From Actinacidiphila glaucinigra (GTDB taxonomy: Bacteria; Actinomycetota; Actinomycetes; Streptomycetales; Streptomycetaceae): a stretch of 64,000 nt of DNA. The translations under genes and the position numbers were made by a program. Under the pieces are notes generated by a model. It was not told the origin of the DNA, did not search any database, and was given only the letters and a program-made list of their open reading frames with translations. Location of the stretch: NCBI RefSeq assembly GCF_900188405.1, contig NZ_FZOF01000008.1, positions 62,001 to 126,000 on the forward strand, in the 5' to 3' direction. Position 1 is the first letter of the stretch. Each line of letters starts with the position of its first letter. This document shows positions 26,901 through 36,318 of the stretch, piece after piece.

Positions 26901-29900
26901 GGACTTGAGGCGCTGGCTGATGACCTTCGACACCCCGTCGCCCTGCATGGACACGCCGTACAGCGCGTCGGCGACCTCCATGGTCCGCTTCTGGTGGGTG
27001 ATGACGATCAGCTGGGAGCTCTCCTGCAGCTCCCGCATGATGCCGATGAGCCGCTGCAGGTTGGTGTCGTCCAGCGCGGCCTCGACCTCGTCCATCACGT
27101 AGAACGGGCTCGGCCGGGCCTTGAAGATCGACACCAGCAGCGCCACCGCGGTCAGCGAGCGCTCGCCGCCCGACAGCAGCGACAACCGCTTGACCTTCTT
27201 GCCCGGCGGACGGGCCTCCACCTCCACACCGGTGGTGAGCATGTTCTCGGGGTCGGTGAGGATCAGCCGGCCGTCACCGCCGGGGAAGAGCCGGGAGAAC
27301 ACGCCCTCGAACTCCCGCGCGGTGTCGTGGTAGGCGGAGGTGAAGACCTGCTCGACCCGCTCGTCGACCTCCTTGATCACCTGGAGCAGGTCGGCCCGGG
27401 TCTTCCTCAGGTCCTCCAGCTGCTCCGAGAGGAACTTGTGCCGCTCCTCCAGCGCCGCGAACTCCTCCAGCGCCAGCGGGTTGACCTTGCCCAGCTGCTG
27501 GTATGCCTTCTCCGCCGCCTTCAGCCGCTTCTCCTGCTCGCCCCGGTGGTAGGGGCGCGGCTTGTTGCGCGGGTGCTCCGGGTCCTCCGGCAGCACCTCG
27601 CCCTCGGCGGGCGGGGACGGCGGCACGAGCTGGTCGGGTCCGTACTCCGCGACCAGGCCCGCGGGCTCGACGCCGTACTCCTCCAGCGCCTTGCCCTCCA
27701 GCTGCTCGGTCCTCATCCTCTTCTCCGCGCCGAGCACCTCACCCTTGTGGACGGAGTCGGTCAGCCGGTCCAGTTCGGACTTCAGCTCCCGGCCGCGGCG
27801 GCGCGCGGTGTCCAGTTCCGCCTCGCGCTCGGACTTGATCCGCTCGGCCGCTCCCCGCTCCTCGTCCGCACGCCCCAGCGAGACCTGGACGTACGCCAGC
27901 AGGCCCTGCGCGCCCTTCAGCACGGCGGAGGCGACCTGCGCCTCGTACTCCAGACGCGCCTTGCGGCGGGCGGCCCGCGCCCTGGCCTCGCGCTCGGCGC
28001 GGGCGGCGCGGTCCAGGCCGTCGGCGCGGCCGGCCAGGCCCTTGACCCGCTCCTCGTGGGTACGGACCTGGAGCCGCGCCTCCATCTCCGTCTGGCGGGC
28101 GTTGGCGCCGTCGGCGGCGAGCCGGTCGCGCACGGCCGTGTCCGGCTCCTCGTCGGCGGGGGCGGCCTCCGCCTCGCTCAGCCGGAAGGAGAGCTCCTCG
28201 AACTCCTCTATCGCGGCCGCCAGCGACTCCTCGGCGCGGCCCACGGCGGCGGCAGAACGTTCCGCCTCCCCCGCCGCGGCACGTGCCTGCCCACCCAGCC
28301 TGCCCAGCTGCTGGGCCACGGCCGACTTCTCCTTCTCCGCGGCCCGGCGACGCTGCGTCAGCTCGTCGACCACCCGGGCGGCGGCCGCCCTGCGTTCCCT
28401 GGCCGCGGCCTGCTCCTCCGCGAGCGCCTCGCAGCGACCGGCGAGTGCCTCCAGCTCCGCGGCGGCCTCGTCGACGGCGGCCTGGACCTCCAGCAGGCTG
28501 GGGGCGCCGGCCGAGCCGCCGTGGGCGAAGTGGGCGCCGAGGACGTCGCCTTCCGCGGTCACCGCGGTCAGCCGCGGATGGGCGGCGACCAGTGACTCGG
28601 CGTCGGCGAGGCTCTCCACGACGACGTAGCCCCGCAGCAGACGGCGCACGGCCGGAAGCAGTTCGTCGGGACCGCCGACGAGCGCGGCCGCCGCACGCGC
28701 GCCCGCGGGCACCTCGGCGGCCTGCTGCGGGACGGCGTCACCGGCGACGAGCAGCGCGGCGCGGCCCGCGTCGTCCTTGCGCAGCAGCCGCAGCGCCTCG
28801 GCGGCGGCGGAGGGACCGGAGACGGCCACGGCGTCGGCGGCGGCACCCAGCGCGGCGGCCACGGGCACCTCGTGGCCCGGTGCGACGGTGAGGAGTTCGG
28901 CGGCGGGGCCGAGCAGCCCGGACAGGCGGTCGCCCGCGGCGAGCAGGGCACCGGTGCCGTCCTTGCGGCGCAGGCCGAGGGCGAGGGCGTCGTGGCGCGC
29001 GGACAGGGCGGCACGCCGGCGTTCGGCGGCGGTGGCGGCCTCGCGGGCGGCGGAGTGGGCCTCGTCGGCACGGCCCTGCTCGTCCTTGGCGGCCTCGAGG
29101 CGCTCGTCGAGCTCGGAGTCGTCGGCGTCCAGGTCCTCGACCCGGGTGCGGAGTTCCTCGTACTCCTCCTGGGCGGACTCGGCGCGCTCCCGCGCCTCGT
29201 CGCGGGCGGCGGTCAGCCGGCCGATCTCGGCCTCGGCGGATCCGGCCTTGGAGCGGGCGGCGTTGACCTGACCCTGCAGCCGGGCCAGTCCCTCACGGCG
29301 GTCGGCGATGGCGCGGGCGGCGGCCTTGAGGGCCTTGTCCTCCTCCGCCAGGCGGCGTTCCAGTTCCGCGCGGTGGTCGACCGTGTCGTCCAGGGCGCGC
29401 TGGGCGGCCTCCAGTGCGTCGGTGAGCTCCGCCTCCTGCTCGCGGATACGGGCGGCCTCGCGTTCCATCTCCTCCGGGTCGCGGCCGCGCCGTTCCTCCG
29501 CGGGCTGCGCGGTGGCATGCCGTACGCGCTGCTCGGCCAGGCCGATGGTGCCGCGGACCCGCTCGGCCAGCTGGGACAGCCCGTACCAGGTGGCACGGGC
29601 GTCGGCGAGCCGCGGGGCGAGCTCCCTGACCTGCTCCTCCAGCCGCGCCTCTCGTTGTACGGCGGCCGCGAGGTCCGTCTCGACGGCGTCGCGGCGCTCC
29701 TTGAGCGCCGCCTCGTCGGCGACCTCGGCGCGCAGCGCCTCCCGCAGGGTGACCAGGTCGTCGGCGAGCAGCCGCAGCCGGGCGTCGCGCAGATCCGCCT
29801 GGATGACCACCGCCCGGCGCGCCACCTGCGCCTGCCGTCCCAGTGGCTTGAGCTGACGCCGCAGCTCACCGGTCAGGTCCTGGACGCGGGCCAGATTGGC

Positions 29901-30455
29901 CTGCATGGCGTCCAGCTTGCGCAGCGCCTTTTCCTTGCGCTTGCGGTGCTTGAGGACGCCGGCCGCCTCCTCGATGAAGGCGCGGCGGCCCATCGGGTCT
30001 GCGTGCAGGACCGAATCCAGCTGTCCCTGACCGACGATGACGTGCATTTCGCGGCCGATACCGGAGTCGGAGAGCAGTTCCTGGATGTCCAGCAACCGGC
30101 AGGTGTCGCCGTTGATCTGGTATTCGCTGCCGCCATTGCGGAACATGATCCGCGTGATGGTGACCTCGGCGTATTCGATCGGGAGAGCACCGTCGCCGTT
30201 GTCGATCGTGAGCGACACCTCGGCACGGCCGAGCGGCGGCCGCCCCGTCGTGCCGGCGAAGATGACGTCCTCCATCTTCCCGCCGCGCAGCGACTTGGCG
30301 CCCTGTTCGCCCATGACCCAGGACAGCGCGTCCACGACGTTGGACTTGCCGGAACCGTTCGGGCCGACGACGCAGGTGATTCCGGGTTCGAACCGCAGCG
30401 TCGTCGCCGAGGCGAATGACTTGAACCCGCGCAGGGTCAGGCTCTTGAGGTGCAC
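26898..30455 (-). CDS. smc: Chromosome segregation ATPase SMC
   Basis: A 1185-residue SMC. The N-terminal head has Walker A GPNGSGKSNVVDAL near residue 32. Two long coiled-coil arms flank a hinge at about residues 500-660 (GLLGPAAELLTVAPGHEVPV onward). The C-terminal head has the signature LSGGERSLTAVALL and Walker B FYVMDEVEAALDD. SMC condenses and aligns sister chromosomes with ScpA and ScpB, which are not in this window. It starts at a GTG at 30455. Upstream, a terminator separates it from the DUF6752-like small gene, so it likely has its own promoter in the 175-base gap. Confidence 0.98.
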   Translation of the reverse strand: MHLKSLTLRGFKSFASATTLRFEPGITCVVGPNGSGKSNVVDALSWVMGEQGAKSLRGGKMEDVIFAGTTGRPPLGRAEVSLTIDNGDGALPIEYAEVTITRIMFRNGGSEYQINGDTCRLLDIQELLSDSGIGREMHVIVGQGQLDSVLHADPMGRRAFIEEAAGVLKHRKRKEKALRKLDAMQANLARVQDLTGELRRQLKPLGRQAQVARRAVVIQADLRDARLRLLADDLVTLREALRAEVADEAALKERRDAVETDLAAAVQREARLEEQVRELAPRLADARATWYGLSQLAERVRGTIGLAEQRVRHATAQPAEERRGRDPEEMEREAARIREQEAELTDALEAAQRALDDTVDHRAELERRLAEEDKALKAAARAIADRREGLARLQGQVNAARSKAGSAEAEIGRLTAARDEARERAESAQEEYEELRTRVEDLDADDSELDERLEAAKDEQGRADEAHSAAREAATAAERRRAALSARHDALALGLRRKDGTGALLAAGDRLSGLLGPAAELLTVAPGHEVPVAAALGAAADAVAVSGPSAAAEALRLLRKDDAGRAALLVAGDAVPQQAAEVPAGARAAAALVGGPDELLPAVRRLLRGYVVVESLADAESLVAAHPRLTAVTAEGDVLGAHFAHGGSAGAPSLLEVQAAVDEAAAELEALAGRCEALAEEQAAARERRAAAARVVDELTQRRRAAEKEKSAVAQQLGRLGGQARAAAGEAERSAAAVGRAEESLAAAIEEFEELSFRLSEAEAAPADEEPDTAVRDRLAADGANARQTEMEARLQVRTHEERVKGLAGRADGLDRAARAEREARARAARRKARLEYEAQVASAVLKGAQGLLAYVQVSLGRADEERGAAERIKSEREAELDTARRRGRELKSELDRLTDSVHKGEVLGAEKRMRTEQLEGKALEEYGVEPAGLVAEYGPDQLVPPSPPAEGEVLPEDPEHPRNKPRPYHRGEQEKRLKAAEKAYQQLGKVNPLALEEFAALEERHKFLSEQLEDLRKTRADLLQVIKEVDERVEQVFTSAYHDTAREFEGVFSRLFPGGDGRLILTDPENMLTTGVEVEARPPGKKVKRLSLLSGGERSLTAVALLVSIFKARPSPFYVMDEVEAALDDTNLQRLIGIMRELQESSQLIVITHQKRTMEVADALYGVSMQGDGVSKVISQRLKS

Positions 30456-30559
30456 GCCGTTGGACTCTACCTCCCGCTCTCGGTTTCACCGAGGAATGCG
30501 GGGGGCACATGCAATGCAAGGGCGGAGATCATGGGAGGGCAACGGGGCGGAAAACGACG

Positions 30560-30581
30560 AAGGGACGCCGGGGCGTCCCTT
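30560..30581 (-). terminator. Intrinsic terminator after the small coiled-coil gene
   Basis: AAGGGACGCC (30560-30569) pairs perfectly with GGCGTCCCTT (30572-30581). On the minus strand the stem is followed by CGTCGTTTT, a modest U-run. It lies 50 bases past the stop at 30631 and ahead of smc. Confidence 0.8.
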
Positions 30582-30630
30582 GCACATTCCCAGACGGAGT
30601 CGTTTCCACTTGATCGGCCGAAAGGCCGGA

Positions 30631-30819
30631 TCAGGCGAGAACCGGCTCCGCGTGAGGTACGTCGACGAGCTCGCGCGAGGCGGCGGCCAGCGTGTCGTTC
30701 TCGGCCTGGATCCGTACGAGTTCGGTTTCCAGGTCCTGTACACGCTGCTGCAGCCTTCGCATCTCGGCGAGGAGTCGAGGGTCGGGGCCGCCGACGTAAC
30801 CGAGAAGCGCCTTTGCCAT
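30631..30819 (-). CDS. Small coiled-coil protein (DUF6752-like)
   Basis: A 62-residue protein beginning MAKALLGYVGGPDPRLLAEM. Residues 14-47 (RLLAEMRRLQQRVQDLETEL and on) have a clear heptad pattern and should form a coiled coil; the tail is acidic. I recall similar Streptomyces proteins labelled DUF6752, with no known function. The ATG at 30819 has GGAGG ten bases upstream; the open frame further upstream is not convincing. It precedes smc on the same strand but is cut off from it by a terminator. Confidence 0.8.
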   Translation of the reverse strand: MAKALLGYVGGPDPRLLAEMRRLQQRVQDLETELVRIQAENDTLAAASRELVDVPHAEPVLA

Positions 30820-31231
30820 GATGGATGGTCCTCCACGCTGAGTGACCGACCGGGGAGCGGTGTGGGTCGTTTGTGAGGGGTTGTAGGCACCCGCGCCGTG
30901 TGCGCCGAAGCTGCCCTTTGCCATGCCTACAGCTGCGGTGCGCGGGGCTTCCAGCGTCTCACCAAATGGTTGGACGGTCAACACGATCACAGCCCGCTCG
31001 TCGGGTACGCCTAAGAAAACACGGCGCGAGAGAGGCGCCGCGGGCGTCCCGCGTGGCTGGAGGACGGGGCCGTCGATCACTCCCCGAAGATCACCGCGTC
31101 CTCGATGTCGGCAGCCTTGCACGCGAGGCGCGAAATGGCAACCTCCTTGCCGCTCTTGCCAGGTGAGATTGCCGGCGATCTGTGACCTCGCCCCTCACCT
31201 GCGAGGACGGCGCGGTGCGCCGGGCGCCGGT
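30820..31231. other. 412-base gap between acyP and the small coiled-coil gene
   Basis: No ordinary gene is seen. The stretch holds the upstream region of the 62-residue gene and, at 31077-31136, a 20-codon reading frame with an excellent ribosome binding site but an ATT at the start position, listed separately. Confidence 0.4.
31077..31136 (-). other. Possible micro-ORF with ATT at the start position
   Basis: AAGGAGGT at 31148-31141 is a perfect Shine-Dalgarno sequence. Five bases after GGAGG comes ATT and then 18 codons ending DIEDAVIFGE and a TGA. No ATG, GTG or TTG is correctly placed. It may be a genuine ATT-started peptide, a gene remnant with a mutated start, or chance. Confidence 0.25.
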
Positions 31232-31513
31232 TCAGCGGATCGCGAAGCCCTCGTAGCCGCCGCGCGGCTCGCCCCAGATCTCGGTGACGCCGTCGACGCG
31301 GCCGGGCGTGTCGCCGGTCCGCAGCGAGTCGAGCAGTCGGTCGCAGTGCGACCGGTCGCCTTCGGCCACGATCTGCACGCGTCCGTCCGAGAGATTGCTC
31401 ACATAGCCGTCGAGCCCACCGATCTCCAGTGCGTTCACCCGCGTCCACCAGCGGAAACCCACTTGGTGTACTCGGCCTCGCACCCAGGCCGTGAGTCGGA
31501 CAGCGTCGTTCAT
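31232..31513 (-). CDS. acyP: Acylphosphatase
   Basis: A 93-residue acylphosphatase that hydrolyses carboxyl-phosphate bonds. The motif [17 protein letters not shown] carries the catalytic Arg and [17 protein letters not shown] the catalytic Asn; the C-terminus YEGFAIR is also typical. The order acyP-smc-ftsY is usual in Streptomyces. It diverges from the CAP-domain gene. Confidence 0.96.
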   Translation of the reverse strand: MNDAVRLTAWVRGRVHQVGFRWWTRVNALEIGGLDGYVSNLSDGRVQIVAEGDRSHCDRLLDSLRTGDTPGRVDGVTEIWGEPRGGYEGFAIR

Positions 31514-31593
31514 GGAAGCACGCTAACCCGCCAGTTGCACAGGGTTCACACCGGCCCCGCCTGTCTTTCGGTACAGTCGCGCCGCAACAGGAC

Positions 31594-31609
31594 TCACCCG
31601 TTCGGGTGA
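31594..31609. promoter_or_regulatory. Palindrome upstream of the CAP-domain gene
   Basis: TCACCCG-TT-CGGGTGA is a perfect seven-base inverted repeat, 28 bases before the ATG at 31638. It is placed where it could be a repressor operator or a 5' UTR hairpin. I cannot name the binding protein. Confidence 0.6.
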
Positions 31610-31637
31610 ACACCGTCGACATAAAGGACTGCACCGG

Positions 31638-32546
31638 ATGGGCCGCCACAGCCGTACAGCCTCCGAGCCGGCGCCGTTCTCGGAGGCGCCGCGCCACCGC
31701 GGGCAGACCAACAGGGCCCGGCGGCGCAAGCAGAACCCGGTGCGCACCGGGCTGCTGGCCTCGTCCGCCGCGCTGGCCGTCGGCGCGATCGGCGTCTCCA
31801 GCGGGCTGCTGCCCTCGCCGGACGGTTCCGGCGGGTTCGCGTACCACGACGATGCCCCCGGTCAGGTCCAGGCCGCCGGGCTGCCGAACACCGCGAGCCC
31901 CCAGGACGTCGGCGCCGTGCCCGCCGACCGCGACACCTCGGCCCCCGCCAGCCGCGGCGACGCCCGTACGACCGCGCCCCCCGCGGCCCCGTCGGCGCCC
32001 GCGACCTCGGCGACGCCGACCCCCTCCGCCCCGGCCTCGGCCCCGGAGGAAAGCGCGACCACTCCCGCCGCGCCGCAGCCCTCGGCGTCCTCCACTCCCA
32101 CCGACGTCCCGTCCCCGCCCGCGGCCACCCTCGTGCCGGGCGGCGACGAGGAGGTGCAGGACGGCGACCAGAGCGTCGTCGAGACCTCCGTCCTGGCCCT
32201 GGTGAACACCGTCCGGGCCACCGCCGGCTGCCAGCCGCTGCACTCCGACAAGAAGCTCTCCGAGCTCGCCTCCGACTTCAGCGCCGACATGGCCGCCCGG
32301 GGCTTCTTCGACCACTCCGACCCCGACGGCGACGACCCCTGGGACCGCGCCGCCCAGGCCGGCATCAAGAACCTCGGCGGCGAGAACATCGCCCGCGGCC
32401 AGGCCACCCCCGAGGAGGTCATGGACGCCTGGATGAACAGCGAGGGGCACCGCGCCAACATCCTCAACTGCGACTTCAAGAAGATCGGCGTCGGCGCCGT
32501 CCTCGGCGAGGGCGGCCCCTGGTGGACGCAGGACTTCGGCTACTGA
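31638..32546 (+). CDS. Secreted or membrane-anchored CAP (SCP-like) domain protein
   Basis: A 302-residue exported protein. A basic start (RRRKQNP) precedes a hydrophobic segment (GLLASSAALAVGAIGVSSGL, about 39-58), either a signal peptide or an anchor. Residues 75-165 are a Pro/Ala/Ser/Thr-rich linker. The C-terminal CAP domain starts SVLALVNTVRATAGCQPL and has ADMAARGFFDHSDPDGDDPW and GENIARGQATPEEVMDAWMN, GHRANILN, with the usual His and Glu residues. The function of bacterial CAP proteins is mostly unknown. AAAGGA lies 15 bases upstream of the start. Confidence 0.92.
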   Translation: MGRHSRTASEPAPFSEAPRHRGQTNRARRRKQNPVRTGLLASSAALAVGAIGVSSGLLPSPDGSGGFAYHDDAPGQVQAAGLPNTASPQDVGAVPADRDTSAPASRGDARTTAPPAAPSAPATSATPTPSAPASAPEESATTPAAPQPSASSTPTDVPSPPAATLVPGGDEEVQDGDQSVVETSVLALVNTVRATAGCQPLHSDKKLSELASDFSADMAARGFFDHSDPDGDDPWDRAAQAGIKNLGGENIARGQATPEEVMDAWMNSEGHRANILNCDFKKIGVGAVLGEGGPWWTQDFGY

Positions 32547-32702
32547 GGCAGCCGCCGGCCGCCGGTGCCGCGTTGAACGGGGGCGGCTCCGGGGACGTAG
32601 AGGTGGGCGTGGCCGCACGCCGTCGGCCCGGATCGGGGCTGAGTGGGGTGGGGCGCGGTGGAGGAACCGACGGAGCCGGTGGTGAGGGGCACTCCCCCGG
32701 CG

Positions 32703-33575
32703 CTAGGGAGCGGTGAGCGCCGCCTCGATCGAGGAGCCGTGGCGCTCCAGCCAGACCTCGCGGCGTTTGATCTGGTCGCCGACCCCCTCGTGCCACATGC
32801 GGGCCCAGCCGCCGCCCTCGGTCTCGGCCATGCGTTTCATGGAGAACCACGCGCGGCGGGTCCGCAGCACGGCGACCTCCAGCAGGCGGCCGCGATCGGT
32901 GCCGGACATGCCGTACGCGTCGGCGAGCAGGCGGCAGCGGCGGGGGACGTCGACGTCGCGCAGGTGGGGGTCGGCGTCCGCGGGGTCGCCGATGGGGGCC
33001 CAGTAGAGCATCGCGTTGTGGATCTCCTCGACCCTGGGGACCGGCCTGGCCAGGTCGAAGTCGATGAGCGCGGCGGCCCGGCCGTCCCGGAAGACGATGT
33101 TGTCCGGCGTGAAGTCCATGTGCCCGATCACCTCGGCGGGATGGGCGGGCGCGGGAGGCGTCTCCGGGTGCGGGGCCGGGCCGGAAGGGGCCCGGACGCC
33201 GTCGGGCGGGGTGAAGCCGGCGGCCGCGTCGTCGTAGGCGCGGACCAGGCGGCCGACCGAGACGAGGCGGGCCTCGTCGGCGATCCAGGCCGGACGCGGA
33301 CGTCCGGCGACCTCGCCCGTGACGTAGGTCAGCACCTCGCGGCCGGCCGCGTCGATGCCGAGGAGGCGCGGGGCGCCGGGGAATCCGACGTGCTCCAGGT
33401 GCCGGAGCAGGGCGTGCACCAGGGGGCTGTGCGCGCCGGTCGGGCGGCGGACCGTGTCACCGACGCGGACGACGCCCTCGGTCACGTCACCCCCGATCAG
33501 GGGGATCTCCGGCTGGGGCTCCGCGGTCTCGGCGTACGTGGCGGCGGGCGGGGAGGGTGGGCCGTCGAGAGGCAT
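32703..33575 (-). CDS. APH-family (kinase-fold) phosphotransferase
   Basis: A 290-residue protein of the aminoglycoside-phosphotransferase fold. The catalytic loop VIGHMDFTPDNIVFRDG and metal-binding AALIDFDLARPVPR are intact. Members phosphorylate antibiotics, choline or other small molecules; the substrate here is unknown and a resistance role should not be assumed. I start it at the ATG at 33575. It is convergent with the CAP gene across 156 bases that show only short GC-rich hairpins. Confidence 0.88.
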   Translation of the reverse strand: MPLDGPPSPPAATYAETAEPQPEIPLIGGDVTEGVVRVGDTVRRPTGAHSPLVHALLRHLEHVGFPGAPRLLGIDAAGREVLTYVTGEVAGRPRPAWIADEARLVSVGRLVRAYDDAAAGFTPPDGVRAPSGPAPHPETPPAPAHPAEVIGHMDFTPDNIVFRDGRAAALIDFDLARPVPRVEEIHNAMLYWAPIGDPADADPHLRDVDVPRRCRLLADAYGMSGTDRGRLLEVAVLRTRRAWFSMKRMAETEGGGWARMWHEGVGDQIKRREVWLERHGSSIEAALTAP

Positions 33576-33661
33576 CCGCCCATTGTGCGCCGTACGGTCC
33601 CGTCCGCGCCGGGGGTTCACGGCGGCCCTGTCGTCACCGTTGCGACCACGGCCGCCGGCCG

Positions 33662-34561
33662 CTACGACGAGCGGACGGCGAGGGCGGTCGTGCCGGCCGG
33701 GCCGCGCGGCGGTCGCTGGCAGCGCGGGCAGAAGTAGCTCGAGCGGTTCATCCAAGGGCGGCGGCGGATCGGCGTGCCGCAGCGGCGGCAGGGCTCGTCC
33801 TCGCGGCCGTAGGCGTCCAGGGAGCGGTCGAAGTAGCCGGACTCCCCGTTGACGTTGACGTACAGGCTGTCGAAGCTCGTGCCGCCGGCGGCGAGGGCGT
33901 CGGTCATGACCTCGCGGATGTGGGTGAGCAGCTCGGTGGTGACCGGCCGGGTCAGGGTCGCGGTCGGCCGCTCGTAGTGCAGCCTGGTGCGCCACAGCGC
34001 CTCGTCGGCGTAGATGTTGCCGACCCCGCTGATCAGGGACTGGTCCAGCAGTGCCCGCTTGATCGTGGTGCGGCGGCGGCGCAGCGCGGTGTGGAAGGCC
34101 GCGTCGTCGAAGCGGGGGTCGAGCGGGTCGCGGGCGATGTGCGACAGGGGGACCGGCAGCCGCTCGGGGTCGCCGGGCACGCACTCGTGCAGCGACAGGC
34201 CGCCGAAGGTGCGCTGGTCGACGAAGCGCAGCTCCGTCCCGAGATCGTCCTCGAAGCGGATCCGGATCCGCAGGTGGGCCTCGGCCGGCGCGTCCTCCGG
34301 CTGGACGAGGAGCTGGCCGCTCATGCCGAGGTGACCGAGGAGGGCCAGCGGGGAGTCGTGGAGCGGCAGCCACAGATACTTGCCGCGGCGCAGGGCGGGG
34401 CCGAAGGTCTGCGCCTCCAGCCGGGCGGCGAAGTCCGCGCCGCCGGCGAGGTGGCGGCGCACGGAACGGGCGTGCAGCACCTCGGCCCGGGCGACCGTGC
34501 GCCCGCTCACCCAGCGGTCCAGGCCGCGGCGTACGACTTCGACCTCGGGCAGCTCCGGCAC
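33662..34561 (-). CDS. mutM: Formamidopyrimidine-DNA glycosylase MutM
   Basis: A 299-residue base-excision repair enzyme removing 8-oxoguanine. It starts at a GTG followed by [13 protein letters not shown], giving the catalytic N-terminal Pro and Glu after methionine removal. The conserved lysine is in [11 protein letters not shown], and the H2TH region is [15 protein letters not shown]. The C-terminal zinc finger is [10 protein letters not shown] ... YFCPRCQ. It is downstream of rnc on the same strand, in the order rpmF-rnc-mutM common to Streptomyces. Confidence 0.97.
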   Translation of the reverse strand: MPELPEVEVVRRGLDRWVSGRTVARAEVLHARSVRRHLAGGADFAARLEAQTFGPALRRGKYLWLPLHDSPLALLGHLGMSGQLLVQPEDAPAEAHLRIRIRFEDDLGTELRFVDQRTFGGLSLHECVPGDPERLPVPLSHIARDPLDPRFDDAAFHTALRRRRTTIKRALLDQSLISGVGNIYADEALWRTRLHYERPTATLTRPVTTELLTHIREVMTDALAAGGTSFDSLYVNVNGESGYFDRSLDAYGREDEPCRRCGTPIRRRPWMNRSSYFCPRCQRPPRGPAGTTALAVRSS

Positions 34562-34655
34562 TCGGGGCGCTCCTCTCGGACGGCGGTTCCCCGCCCGGGG
34601 AACCGCAAGGCCCGCCCGGGCGGCCTCGGGGGCCGGCCGGACGGGCCTGACGGGT

Positions 34656-35405
34656 TCAGCCGGCGACAGCGCCGTTCGCGTCGCGCTTGGCGCGGATGTC
34701 GCGCCACGCCGACTCGGCGGCCTGCTGCTCTGCTTCCTTCTTGCTGCGGCCGGTGCCGGTGCCGTACTCGACACCACCGACGCGGGCGGCAGCCGTGAAG
34801 GTCTTCTCGTGGTCGGGTCCGGTCTCGGAGACCACGTACTCCGGGACACCGAGGCCCTCGCCCGCGGTGAGTTCCTGGAGGCTGGTCTTCCAGTCCAGTC
34901 CCGCACCGAGGTTGGACGACTTCTCGATCAGCGGATCGAAGAGCCGGTGCACCAGCTCCGACGCGGCGTCCAGGCCCTGGTCCAGGTAGACCGCGCCGAT
35001 CACCGCCTCGAGGGTGTCCGCGAGGATCGACGCCTTGTCCCGGCCGCCCGTGCCCTCTTCGCCCCGGCCGAGGCGGACGAAGCTGCCCAGGTCGAGGCCG
35101 CGGCCGACATCGGCCAGGGCCCGGGAGTTGACCACCGCGGCCCGCAGCTTGGCGAGCGTGCCCTCCGGAAGGTCCGGGTGGGTGCGGTAGAGCGTGTCCG
35201 TGACCACCAGGCCGAGCACGGAGTCCCCGAGGAACTCCAGGCGCTCGTTGGTGGGCAGACCACCGTTCTCGTACGCGTACGAGCGGTGGGTCAGCGCACG
35301 CACCAGAAGGGCGGGTTCGAGTGTGTACCCGAGCCGCCCTTCCAGAACCGCGGGGGACGAGGCTGCCCTACCGGCGTCCGTCGACGTTGCGCCGTCTGAC
35401 GACAT
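34656..35405 (-). CDS. rnc: Ribonuclease III
   Basis: A 249-residue double-strand-specific endoribonuclease. The catalytic signature [16 protein letters not shown] and the second acidic site [15 protein letters not shown] are present; the dsRNA-binding domain starts near [10 protein letters not shown] and ends with [16 protein letters not shown]. In S. coelicolor this gene is absB, a global regulator of antibiotic synthesis. The ATG at 35405 is chosen, behind GAGGGG; a start four codons upstream has no site. Confidence 0.97.
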   Translation of the reverse strand: MSSDGATSTDAGRAASSPAVLEGRLGYTLEPALLVRALTHRSYAYENGGLPTNERLEFLGDSVLGLVVTDTLYRTHPDLPEGTLAKLRAAVVNSRALADVGRGLDLGSFVRLGRGEEGTGGRDKASILADTLEAVIGAVYLDQGLDAASELVHRLFDPLIEKSSNLGAGLDWKTSLQELTAGEGLGVPEYVVSETGPDHEKTFTAAARVGGVEYGTGTGRSKKEAEQQAAESAWRDIRAKRDANGAVAG

Positions 35406-35424
35406 GGAGCCCCTCACCCGCCGA

Positions 35425-35598
35425 TCAGACCTCGAGGACCTGACGACGGTTGTAGGTGCCGCAGCTCGGGCACGCGATGTGCTGCTGCTTCGGCTCGTGG
35501 CAGCGCTCGCACGCCACCAGGCTCACGGGCGCAGCCTTCCACTGCGAACGGCGGTGGCGCGTGTTGCTGCGCGACATCTTCCGCTTGGGAACAGCCAC
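35425..35598 (-). CDS. rpmF: Ribosomal protein bL32 (zinc-binding form)
   Basis: A 57-residue L32. It starts at a GTG ([20 protein letters not shown]). The two cysteine pairs ACERCHEP and CPSCGTYN make the zinc-binding (C+) version. In Streptomyces, cysteine-free paralogues of several ribosomal proteins are made under zinc starvation by Zur control, so this is the zinc-replete form. It is two bases after the DUF177 stop and ahead of rnc. Confidence 0.97.
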   Translation of the reverse strand: MAVPKRKMSRSNTRHRRSQWKAAPVSLVACERCHEPKQQHIACPSCGTYNRRQVLEV

Positions 35599-35600
35599 GG

Positions 35601-36284
35601 CTACTTCTCCTGGTTCTCGTCGGCGCCGTCCTCGGCACCGCTCAGCTGGATTTCCTGCAGGGCCGCCCAACGGATGTCGGTGACCTCGTGGTGGTGGTCC
35701 GGGTCGTCCGCCAGCCGTACCCCGCAATCGGGGCACAAGCCGGAACAGTCGTCCTGGCACACCGGCTGCAGCGGCAGTTCGAGAACCACCGCGTCCCGCA
35801 GCACGGGCTCGAGGTCGAACAGGTCGCCCTCGAGGAAGAGAGTGTCCTCCTCCTCGGCGTCGTCACCGGCGTCGGCGGCACCTTGGTGCCCACCGGTCCG
35901 GGTGTCGGCGTCGGGGTAGGAGTACAACTCCTGGAAGTCCGTCTCGAGCTCGCGCTCGACCGGCTCCAGACACCTTACGCACTCCCCCGAGAGCGGTGCG
36001 CGGGCGGTGCCCGTGACGAGCACCCCCTCCATCACCGACTCCAGGCGGAGGTCCAGCGTGATCTCCGCGCCCTCGCGGACACCGATGACCTCGATGCCCA
36101 TGTCCTTGGGGGCCGGCACCGAACGGGAGACCTTCTTCATCGCCCCAGGACGACGACCCAGCTCGTGCGTGTCGAACACGAGCGGGTTGCGGTGGTCGAG
36201 GCGGGTGTCCAGGGCTCCTGCTTTCTTCGGTTCGGCGCGTGCCCTCCGGTGCGACGGCGGGCACGCCAAAGCGCCGGGGATCAC
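35601..36284 (-). CDS. DUF177 (YceD-like) protein, start uncertain
   Basis: A protein of up to 227 residues of the YceD family that generally precedes rpmF and is linked to 23S rRNA accumulation. Conserved blocks are NPLVFDTHELGRRPG, SVMEGVLVTGTARAPLSGEC, VRCLEPVE and the cysteine-rich CQDDCSGLCPDCGVRLADD. Similarity to relatives should begin near residue 25 (LDTRLDHRNP), where the only codon is CTG at 36212, with AGGAG two bases before. The GTG at 36284 is the furthest start and the ATG at 36140 would cut into conserved sequence. The true start is unsettled. Confidence 0.85.
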   Translation of the reverse strand: MIPGALACPPSHRRARAEPKKAGALDTRLDHRNPLVFDTHELGRRPGAMKKVSRSVPAPKDMGIEVIGVREGAEITLDLRLESVMEGVLVTGTARAPLSGECVRCLEPVERELETDFQELYSYPDADTRTGGHQGAADAGDDAEEEDTLFLEGDLFDLEPVLRDAVVLELPLQPVCQDDCSGLCPDCGVRLADDPDHHHEVTDIRWAALQEIQLSGAEDGADENQEK

Positions 36285-36318
36285 ACGGCTGAGGGATCAG
36301 GATACCGGTCCCCCGGGC

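Noticed and set aside
32547..32702. A possible small gene or transferred segment between the CAP and APH genes
   Set aside because: No frame with a start and ribosome site; only short GC-rich self-complementary stretches are present.
32703..33575. An aminoglycoside resistance gene
   Set aside because: The kinase fold is shared by many unrelated small-molecule kinases and no resistance context is present.
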